Below are positions 54,908 through 64,000 of a DNA stretch of 64,000 nucleotides, one piece after another. Within the stretch, counting starts at the first letter, position 1. The number at the start of each line of letters is the position of its first letter. The DNA lies in contig BCHH01000003.1 of assembly GCA_001599595.1 (NCBI GenBank), positions 1,858,263-1,922,262 of the forward strand, in the 5' to 3' direction. Under the pieces are notes generated by a model. It was not told the DNA's origin and did not search any database. It was given only the letters and a program-made list of their open reading frames with translations. The translations under genes were made by a program, and so were the position numbers. This DNA comes from Beverwykella pulmonaria. Taxonomy: Eukaryota; Ascomycota; Dothideomycetes; Pleosporales; Melanommataceae.

Positions 54908-56830
54908 TCATCCCTTCTTCTCCCCCTTCAGCCCCTTCGCCCTCAGCCCTCTCTCCTTCCTCAAATCCTCCAGCGCGTCCTCCGTAACCCCTTGTCGAAA
55001 CATCTGTTCAACAATCAATTTCTTCCTACTCCTCCTATCACCTACCGTAATCGTGATCCCCGCAGAGATATTACAACTAATACTGCAGCTCAGAATCACC
55101 GCCGTTAACGCCTTCGGTCGATTCTTGTAGTAGATTCCCCAAGTTGTGCCGCCCAGCGCCATCTGGAATAGAGAGTGACAATCAAGCAGGACGACGATGG
55201 CGATAAGTAAACGCAGGGAGAAGGCGTAGTGTGTGGACGTCTCGTGGGGTTTATAGAAGGAGTGGGACTTTGAAAATTTGGCTTGGTGGTGTTCGAGATT
55301 TCGCTGTTGCGCGGCTGTGAGGACTATTTCTTGGACTTCAGGTTCCTCTGGCTCAGCGGCTTCCCAGGCGTGCGATTTGGGGCGGGCGGGTAGCTCGTTG
55401 TGATCTACAAGGTCAGGAAGGCCACGTTCTTTCCGGAGGCGCCAAGTCCTATGGGCGTAGTACGCAATGTAGATCATATGGTACGTGTCTACTGCGCGCC
55501 AGGGTGCGAGTCCGATTCCAACGACGCAGAATAGCGCTGTGAGAATCTGATCACAGATCTCAATAAAATACGCTTGGCGGCCCTCTACACTGATCCACCC
55601 AATGAGAAACAAGACCCAGGCGGCGCCCCAGAAGGTCAATAGAAATGCGTAGAGCGATACGAGGAAGCCGACAGGTTTGCGGACGTAGCGACCGAAGCCA
55701 CGCATACTCCTCTTGAATTTAGCTCTTCTCGAGTGCAGCAAATGCCGGACGTGATCATTCAATGCCGCCTTTTCTTCGGCAGTCCAGCCTGGCAATGACG
55801 CGCCATGAGGCAGAACAGCATAATTATGGCCTTCTGACATGCCCGTGAGAACAGACGATATAGTATCGGTGGTTTCCAGCCGGGTGGTTCCAGGTCTTCT
55901 TACATCCTCTTTTTCGGTGTCGGTTTCTTCCTCCCCTATACCATCTCCGAGCTGGGTGCCTTTCTCCGCATCTCCCTGGGCAAGGCCAATTTCGTTCTCT
56001 TCGTCCGATGTATTCGGCGACGACTGCGAGAGTTCGTACGTGGGTTGGCGGCGGTACAGCCAGCCAAGGTTCGGGATGAACAGGGAGTTCTGGACATTGT
56101 TCAGGGTTGTGAGGGTCGACACTTCGGGATCTAGCACACCTGCAGTTAGTGATGCCAGCTACGAATATTGCCATATGAACGTACCGATGACATCAAGCAT
56201 ATCAATCACTCGCGCATCATACAGCTGCTGCTGCTCCGTCGCATCCTGGACCCCATCCTGCGCATCATCCTGGCCCCTCGACCGAAAACTATTCAACGAG
56301 AATTGCCTCCTAACACCCGGTCTCCTCGAACTCCGCGACGGAACTGGAGTCACAGGCACGAACTGCTGCGTTGAAGCTGCGGGGCCTTCTTCATGGAGCG
56401 TCTGTAGCGGCGTGGCCGTGACCTGCTTCCGTATCTCCAAATCATCATCTTCCAGACAGGGCGCTAGCCGCGGTGGCTGCGGGTCTGAGCTGGCCCTTCT
56501 TCGATTGCTCCGCTGAGTATCTACTGCAGCGGGTGCTTGGATGCCATTGTCGGCGCCGTGTCGTCTGATGCGGATCGAGGGGGGCCGGCGCTCGGTTTGT
56601 GTCGTGGCAGGAGCGGTAGGAGGGGCTTGGTAGGAGGGGGTCTGATGCTGGTGCGTCGCCGTAATACTTGGGTGGGTCGTTGCTATCGACTGCGGAGTGC
56701 TGGCAGTCACCGTGGTGCCAGGCCCGACTGAGGTGTGACTCGTGGTAGTAGTTTGGGGGCCATGGGTTGTCGTGGTTGTCGTCGAAGTGGTTGTCGTGAC
56801 ATGTGGTCTGAGGAGCGAATTATCTGCCAT
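54908..56830 (-). CDS. DUF2985-type integral membrane protein
   Basis: Exons 56830-56185 and 56139-54908 give 625 aa; the short 45-nt intron is GTACGT to CTGCAG with ACTAAC. The N-terminal 250 residues are low complexity: a Thr-rich run, many Pro, Ser and Arg, then an acidic stretch. From RVIDMLDVIGVLDPEVSTLTTLNNVQNSLFIPNLGWLYRRQPTYEL onward the sequence is conserved fungal membrane protein. Segments are VGFLVSLYAFLLTFWGAAWVLFLIGWI, YFIEICDQILTALFCVVGIGLAPWRAVDTYHM, SLRLLIAIVVLLDCHSLFQMALGG and ALTAVILSCSISCNISAGITI. The GLAPWRAVDTYHM block, followed by RTWRLRKERGLPDLVDHNELP, is typical of DUF2985. Its biochemical role is unknown. Confidence 0.82.
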
Positions 56831-57503
56831 ATTTCACCCGGTCAACTCGAAACGAAGTTCTTGTTATAGATCTCGTCCCATCCCATGCGTTTTTCAAGGG
56901 TCCAGGTCCCAACATAATGGGATTTGCGCGCTGACCCAGTTCTGGTTTTGCGAGTGCACAGTTTCTTAGCCTGGTCGATCGGCGGGGCACGAACCGTTCA
57001 ACCGTGCAAGCCAATAGGAGGATAAGGCTTGGAGTGCCTCTGAGGACTGATTCGGTATGGGCTTGTCTAATTTGTGCGAAAGAGGATGGGAAAGTGTCAG
57101 CCAACGTCATAGCTTCCGGATGGGGGTCGATGTGTGAACCTCGCGGGAATTGCCGATGACCAACACCCTTCTTGGCCTAGTGTGAACTTCAAAAGATATC
57201 AAGTTATAAATTGAAACCCGGTGATTTTGGCCCTTTCAAGGCTGTTATACTATGTATAAGTGATAAACAAAACGAAGCGCGAATGGCTGGATAAAGAGTT
57301 CACGAAGTATGTGAAATGCCATATGCACGTTGTTAAGCAATTCAAAACCTAATTGCGGTACAAGATATTATTCAAAACTGAAGTGTGCGGTATGAAAACA
57401 GTAGCCCACGAAGATCTATCTGAGCAGAGAAGTAAGTGGTAGGCGTCTAGCCAAAAAAAATCCTCTTCATCTCCCACCCAAATCATCCCAGGTCACCGAC
57501 TTC
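56831..57503. other. Intergenic region
   Basis: The 5' flank of the DUF2985 gene and the 3' flank of the MFS gene. No feature was recognised. Confidence 0.4.
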
Positions 57504-59130
57504 CTAAGCATTGAAATGCCATCTCGGATGCCTATCCCCCTGTGCCAAATCCTCATCCGAATCATGGAATCCTCGTGTCTCCGGATGTTGCACAAGGTAC
57601 TCTTTCTTCTGCTTATTCTCCCTATTCAACAACCACCATAAAGTCCCCACAACCAGTAGGTTTGCTACTAAGTACCCAAGCGCAAAACCATGGCCTAGCA
57701 GGTACCTTGGCGCAGTCTTCGGTCGGTAGAGCTGGGTACCTAACACAGCGCCCAAGTTTCCGATGCTAATCTGCATAGCGTTTGCAGTGGCACGTTTCGT
57801 TTGTCCAGAGACATTGATGGCGGGCCAGCAGAGGACGAGGGCAACAGACGGATAAATCCCCATGGCGGCAAAGAACGTGCCCAAGTAGGAGACACCGGGC
57901 TTCTTACTTGGATGCTCGTTGGTGATAAGGATGATATAACCGATAATGGCAATGGTGGTCGTAATGGCGATGAAGACAGCGCGCTTCTTAAAGCGCTCCG
58001 AAAGGACTGCCCAGAAGATGGTGAAGAGGGTAGCGCAAGCGTAGGGAGGAATGGTCAGGAGTTGAGAGTGTGCGGCCGTCCAACCCATGTCCTTGATGAT
58101 GGTTGGTAGGAATAGCGATAGCGTGTAGAGCGGTAAGCTCATAGTATGGAATGCGAGCCCGTAAAGCCAGCATTTGGGGTCTTTGGCCGCTAACCGCACG
58201 CCGGCCCAAGTGAACCTCTCGTCATTTGTGTTGTCACTGTCGGCCTTCAGGCGGGCTTGGATGTACGAGCGCTCATCTTTGGAGAGCCAGCTGACAGTTT
58301 CGGGGTAATTACTGATGAACCAGTAGGCCACGATGGCGACAACAATGGTCAGAAGACCTTCCTTGGATATGTTTAGTATAATATCGTCTTCGGACAACCA
58401 AGTCGAGCTTACCAAAATGAAGATCCACCTCCATCCTTTATAGCCTCCCACGTTCCTCATATGAGCGATGCCATACGCCAAGATACCTCCGAATGCTCCA
58501 GCAAGGGAAGCGCAGCTGAAGAATAGCGAGATTCGGTACTGTCGTTCCTCTCTCTTATACCACATTGAAAGATAATAGACAACTCCAGGGAAGAGCCCTG
58601 ACTCGGCAACTCCTAAGAAGAATCGGACAGCGAAGAAGCCAGCAAGGTTTTGGGTTACACCCATAAGTGTAGCAACGATTCCCCATAACAGGGTAAGGGT
58701 TGGGAGCCAGAACTTGGGCGTGGTGCGCTTAAGGATGATGTTGCAAGGGATCTATGTCCTGTCAACATTCTGCTGTCAAAGAAGAATGCGCAGCGTACTT
58801 CAAAGAGAACGTAGCCAATGAAATATAGAGTAAGACCGGTAAGATATTGATTTCCGGTCATTTTGAGATCCGTCGTAAGACCCTCAATTCTCGCGTTTGC
58901 CACTACACACATGTCAGGTACACTCTCTAAGGGTACACAGAAGACTTACCATTGCTGCGATCCAAGAATGAAAGCAAATACAGAACAGACACCGCAGGAA
59001 GCAGTCTTATATCCAACTTCCTCAGCAACCGCTTTTCATTGATGGTGCCTACCGTCTCGAGCTCCGAGTCGGACGAGTCGGTGTTAATCGCCCCCAGCCT
59101 ATCGATGTCAACTTTCTCTTCCGAAGCCAT
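57504..59130 (-). CDS. Dal5-type MFS transporter (anion:cation symporter family)
   Basis: Exons 59130-58950, 58902-58799, 58751-58413 and 58361-57504 give 493 aa. The cytosolic N-terminus ends in KRLLRKLDIRLLPAVSVLYLLSFLDRSNVANARIEGL, the hallmark of the allantoate-permease branch. Further motifs are KRTTPKFWLPTLTLLWGIVATLMGV, RFFLGVAESGLFPGVVYYLSMWYKREERQYRISLFF and GWRWIFILEGLLTIVVAIVAYWFISNYPETVSWL. Twelve membrane spans are expected. The third intron (58412-58362, 51 nt) is itself open and in frame; removing it joins WIFIL to EGLL as in all relatives. The family imports carboxylates such as allantoate, nicotinate, pantothenate or tartrate. The substrate is not known. Confidence 0.93.
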
Positions 59131-60387
59131 GGTTCTGGGAGTATGCAGGTTGATGAATTAAACAATTAGACTTCGTCCCTCAAGCACTAAATCACGGGGG
59201 GAACAACCACATTTTAAAGTCGTCTTGCGCGGGATATCTCGCTTCCGCACATCTCTGACATGGTGGGTATGAAGCCCGATGATGCAATATCATGGCTTTC
59301 CAGCTCACCGGCTCAGTCTTTCCCCAAGTTACCCCAGGGCGACATGCGAACTGTGGTGCGATTGGGCTGATGGCGAAGCTTGTCCCCCCGCGCCCACAGA
59401 CACAGGGCCTGGATGCAGATATGCGGGCGGGTGTTTGTGTGTTTTGGTAGCTAGTTGAGATATCGGAATTCGAGGGTGTGATGTCGTGATTGCTGATCTT
59501 GCATGGGTGGTGCGCTAGCCGAGATGGGGCGCATGGTGAATGGAGGACGGTATTTTGGGTACATAGGAAAAAAAATTATTGTCAGAAAGGCTGAGAACGC
59601 GAGGATGGTGGGAAACCGATCGAGACGGGGGAGATGAAATGTGAGATGGTGGACGCTAGATTTGTGGTATGGAAGAGGAAGTGGGATGTTCTGAACAATG
59701 ATCGAGGACAGAGCTGCGCTCGGGCCTCTCCCCTAACTTCATCCACAAAATGTTTGGTGGTTGTTTTGACCTTACTCCGTCACGATTGAACAGCAAAATC
59801 GTCTCAGAGACGTGCCGGATGGCGCGAAGGGGGGTACATTGAGGTGACAAAGAACGCAAGTGGGAGAAAACGATGGCGAGCGATGCGGCTATGTCGCTCA
59901 GTGGGGTGAAGGCAGAGAGTACATTCCGTAATATTGGAATGTTCGGCTTAGCAGAGACAAATGATGTAAGTGAGATGTTTATTGCAAAGAGCTAACAGTG
60001 GAAGCAGACGACCCAAGTCATCTCTCGCTCATGCCAAAAGCGTATCTCAGACCCAATACCCATTGCTAAGCCGTGACCGAACCACGTTAATGCCCCATCA
60101 GCGAAAGAAAGAAAAAAATGTAGGGGTTCTAATGGAATGGTGACGGCAAGTCAATACGTTTTGCCATCAAGCGGGCCAGCCTGACGGAAACTGAAGGAAG
60201 CTGCGCGCGATGCCAACGCCATCCCTATCCGCGTATGCATGCAAAGTGGGGAGTGATATGGATCATAGGAATTCCTGATGATGTGAATGCGAAGCCGGTG
60301 GATGTTGAAGAACAGGGCCTATGTGGCGTTAGATGTGGTGTAGGGTGAAGGTGGGTATGTAACAAACATCGCGATATGGAAAGTCGC
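59131..60387. other. Intergenic region
   Basis: About 1.25 kb; the 5' flank of the transporter and the 3' flank of the nuclear protein. No gene is supported. Confidence 0.45.
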
Positions 60388-61032
60388 CTAAGCATTCTCG
60401 CCTCCCTCCTCAACGATAGCAGCTGTATCGGCGTCGGGCTTTGTGTCCTGGCTGTCGTCGGAGTCCTCAGTCTTGGGCCCGTCCTTGACTTCGGTCTTGA
60501 TTTCTGCTGCGCTCGTTAGTGTAACTTTGATGGGTCTAAGTGCTTGGAGTAAACTCGCCGGCCTCCTCGTCACCGGAATCCTTCTTGCCCTTGGCAGAAG
60601 GGCGGCCCTTCTTCGTCTTCTTCGGGGAGCCGCTATCACCATCGATTCCTTGCTTCTTCGCGTCGCGCTTTCGAGGAGTCTTCGTGGGGGTATCAGCGCC
60701 CTCCTCCCCATCAGACTTCTTTGCGACCTTCTTCGGTGTGCCCTTCTTCGGAGCACTATCAGCGTTGAGCTGAAGCTTGACGCGGATCCTGGACCAGGCG
60801 TTGGCCGCAGAACGAGGATTGCTCATGCCTGCAAACGCAGCCAGCCTGTCGTAGTCGATCTATGGCGAGTTAATAGACATTGCGACACTTGCTGATACGT
60901 GGGAAGACATACATCCGGCGGACCAGACTTGAGCGACTGCATGGCCCAGCCAAGCATCTGCAGCTCGCGCTCGGTGAAGGTGGGAGCAGCTCCAGTAGCA
61001 CCACTGCCGTTGTAGTTGCCAGTGTCAGACAT
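60388..61032 (-). CDS. Myb-like/SANT small basic nuclear protein with acidic tail
   Basis: Exon 1 is 61032-60913 and exon 2 starts at 60859 (intron GTATGT to CATAG). The join gives FTERELQMLGWAMQSLKSGPPDIDYDRLAAFAGMSNPRSAANAWSRIRVKL, a Myb/SANT-like three-helix fold common in fungal proteins with histone-H1-like tails. A Lys/Ala/Pro-rich region with TPKKVAKK and TPRKRDAKK follows, typical of DNA-compacting tails. The last part is uncertain: exon 2 can end at FTPST followed by TAG (60538-60536), but an acidic coding stretch in another frame (60503-60388, IKTEVKDGPKTEDSDD to EEGGENA, stop 60390-60388) follows an ACTAAC-GCAG acceptor. No donor of the right phase has a good consensus. It is probably nuclear and DNA-binding. 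Confidence 0.72.
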
Positions 61033-62351
61033 GATGACGATGGTTGAAGAAGATGGGAAGATGAGTAGTTATGAAGAGCTGTGGAAGGAAGTGGTAAGGC
61101 GTGGGAGCAGATGGGGGTAGAGAGTTGAAATTGATCTCAGGTGCAGTGGAGGTAAAGTAGGAGGAGTCTAGAGAAGTGGGCAAACGAGGTGATTATATAC
61201 CCAGCCGACCGCAGGTGAAGCTGGATGCGTCACTATGAACGATCATGGCGGCGCGTGTCGTGCTATGAGTGCCTTCTAACTCACCTTCACCTGGACTATG
61301 GTCGCGAAAAAGGGAGTGGCAGTGTCGATATTTCACTTCCCCCCAGCCAATAGGTGGTCGCCTCTTTGGTCAATTGTTTATTTAGTCGAGCTTCTACCGC
61401 AAGCAACAGCGAGTTAAAACGTCGGTGAGCATAAACCAGCTAAATGTCATTTGGGCGACCAGCGCTGGATAGATGAAATGCCAGTGATATCCCGAGGGCA
61501 ACATTAGAGGCGAGTGCACTCTTCCTATGTAGGAATTTCATGCCATGGCTGAACTTCGTACTTGCGGAATTTAGGGGCCAGGCTCTTGAAAGGTATCAGC
61601 AGGGCCGTCAAATTATGAGTTCGAATAAACGCCGAGGCATCGTCTTGGTAAACGCATGAGTATCAGACGCAGATGCCAGCGAATTAGGGGGGCAATCATC
61701 AAGCGTTGCCAACTTGGGTGTTTTTATACGTGGTATTCAGCTGGCACCTACATGCACGCGCATAGTTTTAGCATTTCAAACGCATTGTCAACTTTCTGCA
61801 CCTATATCGTTATGCACCTCTTGAACTAGGAAGAGTAGTACCGCCCAGGCTCTACTATTTCTAAGTATGGCCACTCTAGTAGGGACCAGAAAGATGCGTC
61901 GGCTGCCAATTTCGTTCGTTTTTTCAGGCTGTCTCTCCTCTCCTCTCTTCACCTGCACAACTTCCAAATGAATGAGTACCAGTCTATTTGGAACACATAG
62001 AATTTGTGAATCTCGATAGTCCCATCTGCTTTCAAGACCCCGTGTTGCGTGAATGAGCGAGTGAAAGTAGTCTTAGACTGGAACAGAAGGCGCGACAGAA
62101 ATAGGCGTCGAAAAGAAAATAACGTCACTGCCATACACAACATGCCCTTAAGTCGACTCCGTCTTCGAATATACAGCACTCCGGCGTGGTGGAAGAAGTG
62201 AGGTTCATGCCGCCAAACCGTAATGGGCCATCTTTCTCCCCACCAATCGTGTCCGCACAGACCGCCAGCTACCACGTTGGAGGGGCGCGGCCAAGCTCTC
62301 TCCCGCTCCAGCGCCACAGACAGCTCAAGCAACGACAGCAACAGCGACGCC
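61033..62351. other. Divergent promoter region
   Basis: About 1.3 kb between divergently transcribed genes. Nothing coding is supported; the frame 62365-61949 minus overlaps the capping-protein start and is spurious. Confidence 0.45.
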
Positions 62352-63326
62352 ATGGCCGACCCCATAGACAGTGCCCTGTGAGTTGGATCCCTCGTGCTAC
62401 TATTATGTCTATCTAATTTGCTCTAGCGACCTCCTCCGGCGCCTCAACCCCAAAGACGTCAAGGCCAACGTCGACCATCTCATCAGCCTGAACCCCGATC
62501 TTACCGAAGACCTACTCGAATCTGTTGATATTCCTCTTACGGTGAAGAAGTGCTCAAAGACGAAGCGGGACTTCCTGTGCTGCGACTACAACCGTGATGG
62601 GGACAGCTGGCGCAGTCCATGGAGCAATGAGTTTGAGCCGCCGGTTGAAGAGGGTGAGGGCGTGACGCCGAGTGAGCGGATCAGAAAGATGGAGATCAGG
62701 GCAAATGAGGCTTTTGACGTATATAGGGAGCTGTGAGTACGAACCGCGAGCGGAGCATACAGGGCTGAGAATGTGGGCTAGGCTTACGGTGACAGGTACT
62801 TTGAGGGCGGCATATCAAGTGTGTACCTCTGGGACATGGACGATGGCTTTGCCGGTTGCGTTCTCCTCAAAAAATGTATGCTCCTGTTTCGCCTTACCAT
62901 TTCTTCCCAGACATTCTGACACCCTCCCTCACAGCCGTAAACCCCACCCCCAAGAGCTCTGGCAGCTGGGACAGCATCCACGTCTTTGACGCACAAGACC
63001 GCGCACGCACCGCCCATTACAAACTCACATCTACCGTCATCCTCTCGCTGGGTACAGACTCCGACGCGCTGGGTGGACTAGATCTCTCGGGCAACATGGT
63101 GCGCCAGGTCGAGCAGGATATGGCCGTTGATGACGACATGTCGCATGTTGCCAATATTGGCAAGATGGTCGAGGACATGGAACTTAAGATGCGGAACTTG
63201 CTGCAGGAGGTGTACTTCGGCAAGGCGAAGGATGTTGTGGGCGATCTGAGGAGCATTGCGCCTCTTAGCCAGACGAATAGGGATCGGGCAACACAGAGGG
63301 AGATGATTAGTAGTATTTCGAGGTGA
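62352..63326 (+). CDS. CAP2: F-actin capping protein subunit beta
   Basis: Exons 62352-62377, 62427-62732, 62796-62875 and 62935-63326 give 267 aa, the normal length. The opening [46 protein letters not shown] is characteristic. Later blocks include [54 protein letters not shown], and the tail [21 protein letters not shown]. With the alpha subunit it caps barbed ends of actin filaments and sets cortical patch dynamics. The TGA overlaps a possible donor (AG/GTGAGT), so a tiny extra C-terminal exon cannot be excluded. Confidence 0.94.
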
Positions 63327-63690
63327 GTAGACATGACGGGCGAGGGAATGCGATATGGCGTAGTAGGTGGAATGAGAAAATATAGACATGATCAGAACCA
63401 CAACCTCCTTGGAGGTAGTTTTGCGATCCTCGACGGGTTTATGCAGAGCATATCGAACCTTAGGAGGAGAACAGAAGATTTAGTTGAATTACTCGGCTAC
63501 TCCGACGAGCTACCCCAAATTCTCAGAGCATGCAAAATCGGAAAACATGATCGTTTCATCATTGTAGCTCTTGGAAATGCTTGTATCGACGGTACCTCGG
63601 AACACGGGTGTGCAAGAATTGAGCGCGCAGGGGCCCCGCTTTCGATCAGAACTTCAAAACAAAGCCCTCATACCGACTTCAACACCACAC
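63327..63690. other. Intergenic stretch before a terminal transposon
   Basis: Holds the 3' flank of the capping-protein gene and probably the 5' end of a Tc1/mariner element. No certain inverted repeat was found. Confidence 0.35.
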
Positions 63691-64000
63691 ATGGCTCCAA
63701 CCACACCTAAAAAACGCGATAAAAAGACTGATCGACGCGAGCACGATACTATTAAACGTAATAGATTCTTCGACGCCTTTGATTCGAGGCGAAATGACCA
63801 AACAACTGGCGATATCGCACGACTTCCAGCTATCAATATACCTCCCTCTACCGCGCGCACCTGGATCGCAAAACGAGAAGCTATAGGCCAAGCTGCAGTT
63901 AGAAGAACCCGAAAAACCAGCTCTACCTTAGGCNGCAAGCCCTTAGTATCTGCGTCCAACCTNGCAAAAATAACAGACNAGAACNACNAAATCCACNAAA
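63691..64000 (+). CDS. Tc1/mariner-type transposase, N-terminus (runs off window)
   Basis: From ATG 63691 the frame is open to the window end, apart from N bases. It encodes MAPTTPKKRDKKTDRRE, then RNRFFDAFDSRR, a helix-turn-helix region (DIARLPAINIPPSTARTWIAKREAIG), and RRTRKTSSTLG. This is the start of fungal Tc1/mariner transposases, whose N-terminal helix-turn-helix contacts the inverted repeats. N bases at 63934 and in the last 40 bases suggest the assembly struggled with a repeat here. Whether this copy is complete cannot be told. Confidence 0.6.
   Translation, partial: MAPTTPKKRDKKTDRREHDTIKRNRFFDAFDSRRNDQTTGDIARLPAINIPPSTARTWIAKREAIGQAAVRRTRKTSSTLGXKPLVSASNXAKITDXNXXIHX

Noticed and set aside
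58362..58412. In-frame reading of this segment as coding (VSSTWLSEDDIILNISK)
   Set aside because: It has a GTAAGC donor and a branch site, and removal restores the conserved WIFILEGLL of Dal5-type carriers.

Overview
The window is genomic DNA of a filamentous ascomycete (Pezizomycotina; a dothideomycete is plausible but not proven). Genes carry short introns of about 47-175 nt with GTAAGT-type donors and CTAAC/CTGAC branch sites. Gene families are typical of moulds: HET incompatibility proteins, an NCS1 permease, a Dal5-type MFS carrier, a secreted intradiol dioxygenase, a BAHD-like acyltransferase and a DUF2985 protein. Transposons carry C-to-T/G-to-A stop codons of the kind left by repeat-induced point mutation (RIP).

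Left end (1-4330). The minus strand holds the N-terminus of a HET-domain gene cut by the window edge. Upstream of it is the most unusual object here, a gene at 2125-379. A 29-codon signal-peptide exon is followed by 21 similar introns of 60-80 nt. These are separated by twenty exons of exactly 3 nt, each one in-frame codon, and a 24-codon last exon with a stop closes the gene. Intron ends are conserved while the triplets vary. A fold-back element (about 3075-3378) and a dead Tc1/mariner transposase follow.

4362-22697: a MYND-finger protein, a secreted intradiol dioxygenase, a SnoaL-like protein, a conserved protein of unknown function, an EthD protein next to a peroxisomal 4-coumarate-CoA-ligase-like enzyme, an internally deleted HET pseudogene and a zinc alcohol dehydrogenase, with long gene-poor stretches between.

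23019-30586: a 2.1-kb pogo/Fot-type DNA transposon (TIRs, TA duplication, transposase with five point-mutation stops) is split by a 5.44-kb Ty1/copia element with identical 131-bp LTRs, a CAATC target duplication and a primer site matching the anticodon arm of initiator tRNA-Met. The nest ends 116 bp before a mitochondrial citrate-carrier-type gene.

30703-43653: the mitochondrial carrier; a hydantoinase/DUF917 fusion divergent from an NCS1 nucleobase permease, with AreA-type GATA sites between them, suggesting nitrogen-controlled uptake and breakdown of a cyclic nitrogen compound; a subtilase propeptide without a protease; and a TDT/SLAC1-type anion transporter.

45781-64000: a BAHD-like acyltransferase, a glutathione S-transferase pseudogene, methionine aminopeptidase 2, a secreted M28 aminopeptidase, a small secreted Cys-containing protein, a DUF2985 membrane protein, a Dal5-type MFS transporter, a Myb-like/basic nuclear protein, F-actin capping protein beta, and the start of a Tc1/mariner transposase running off the end in N-rich sequence. 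Exon limits were set by hand from splice motifs, reading frame and family conservation; no expression data were available.
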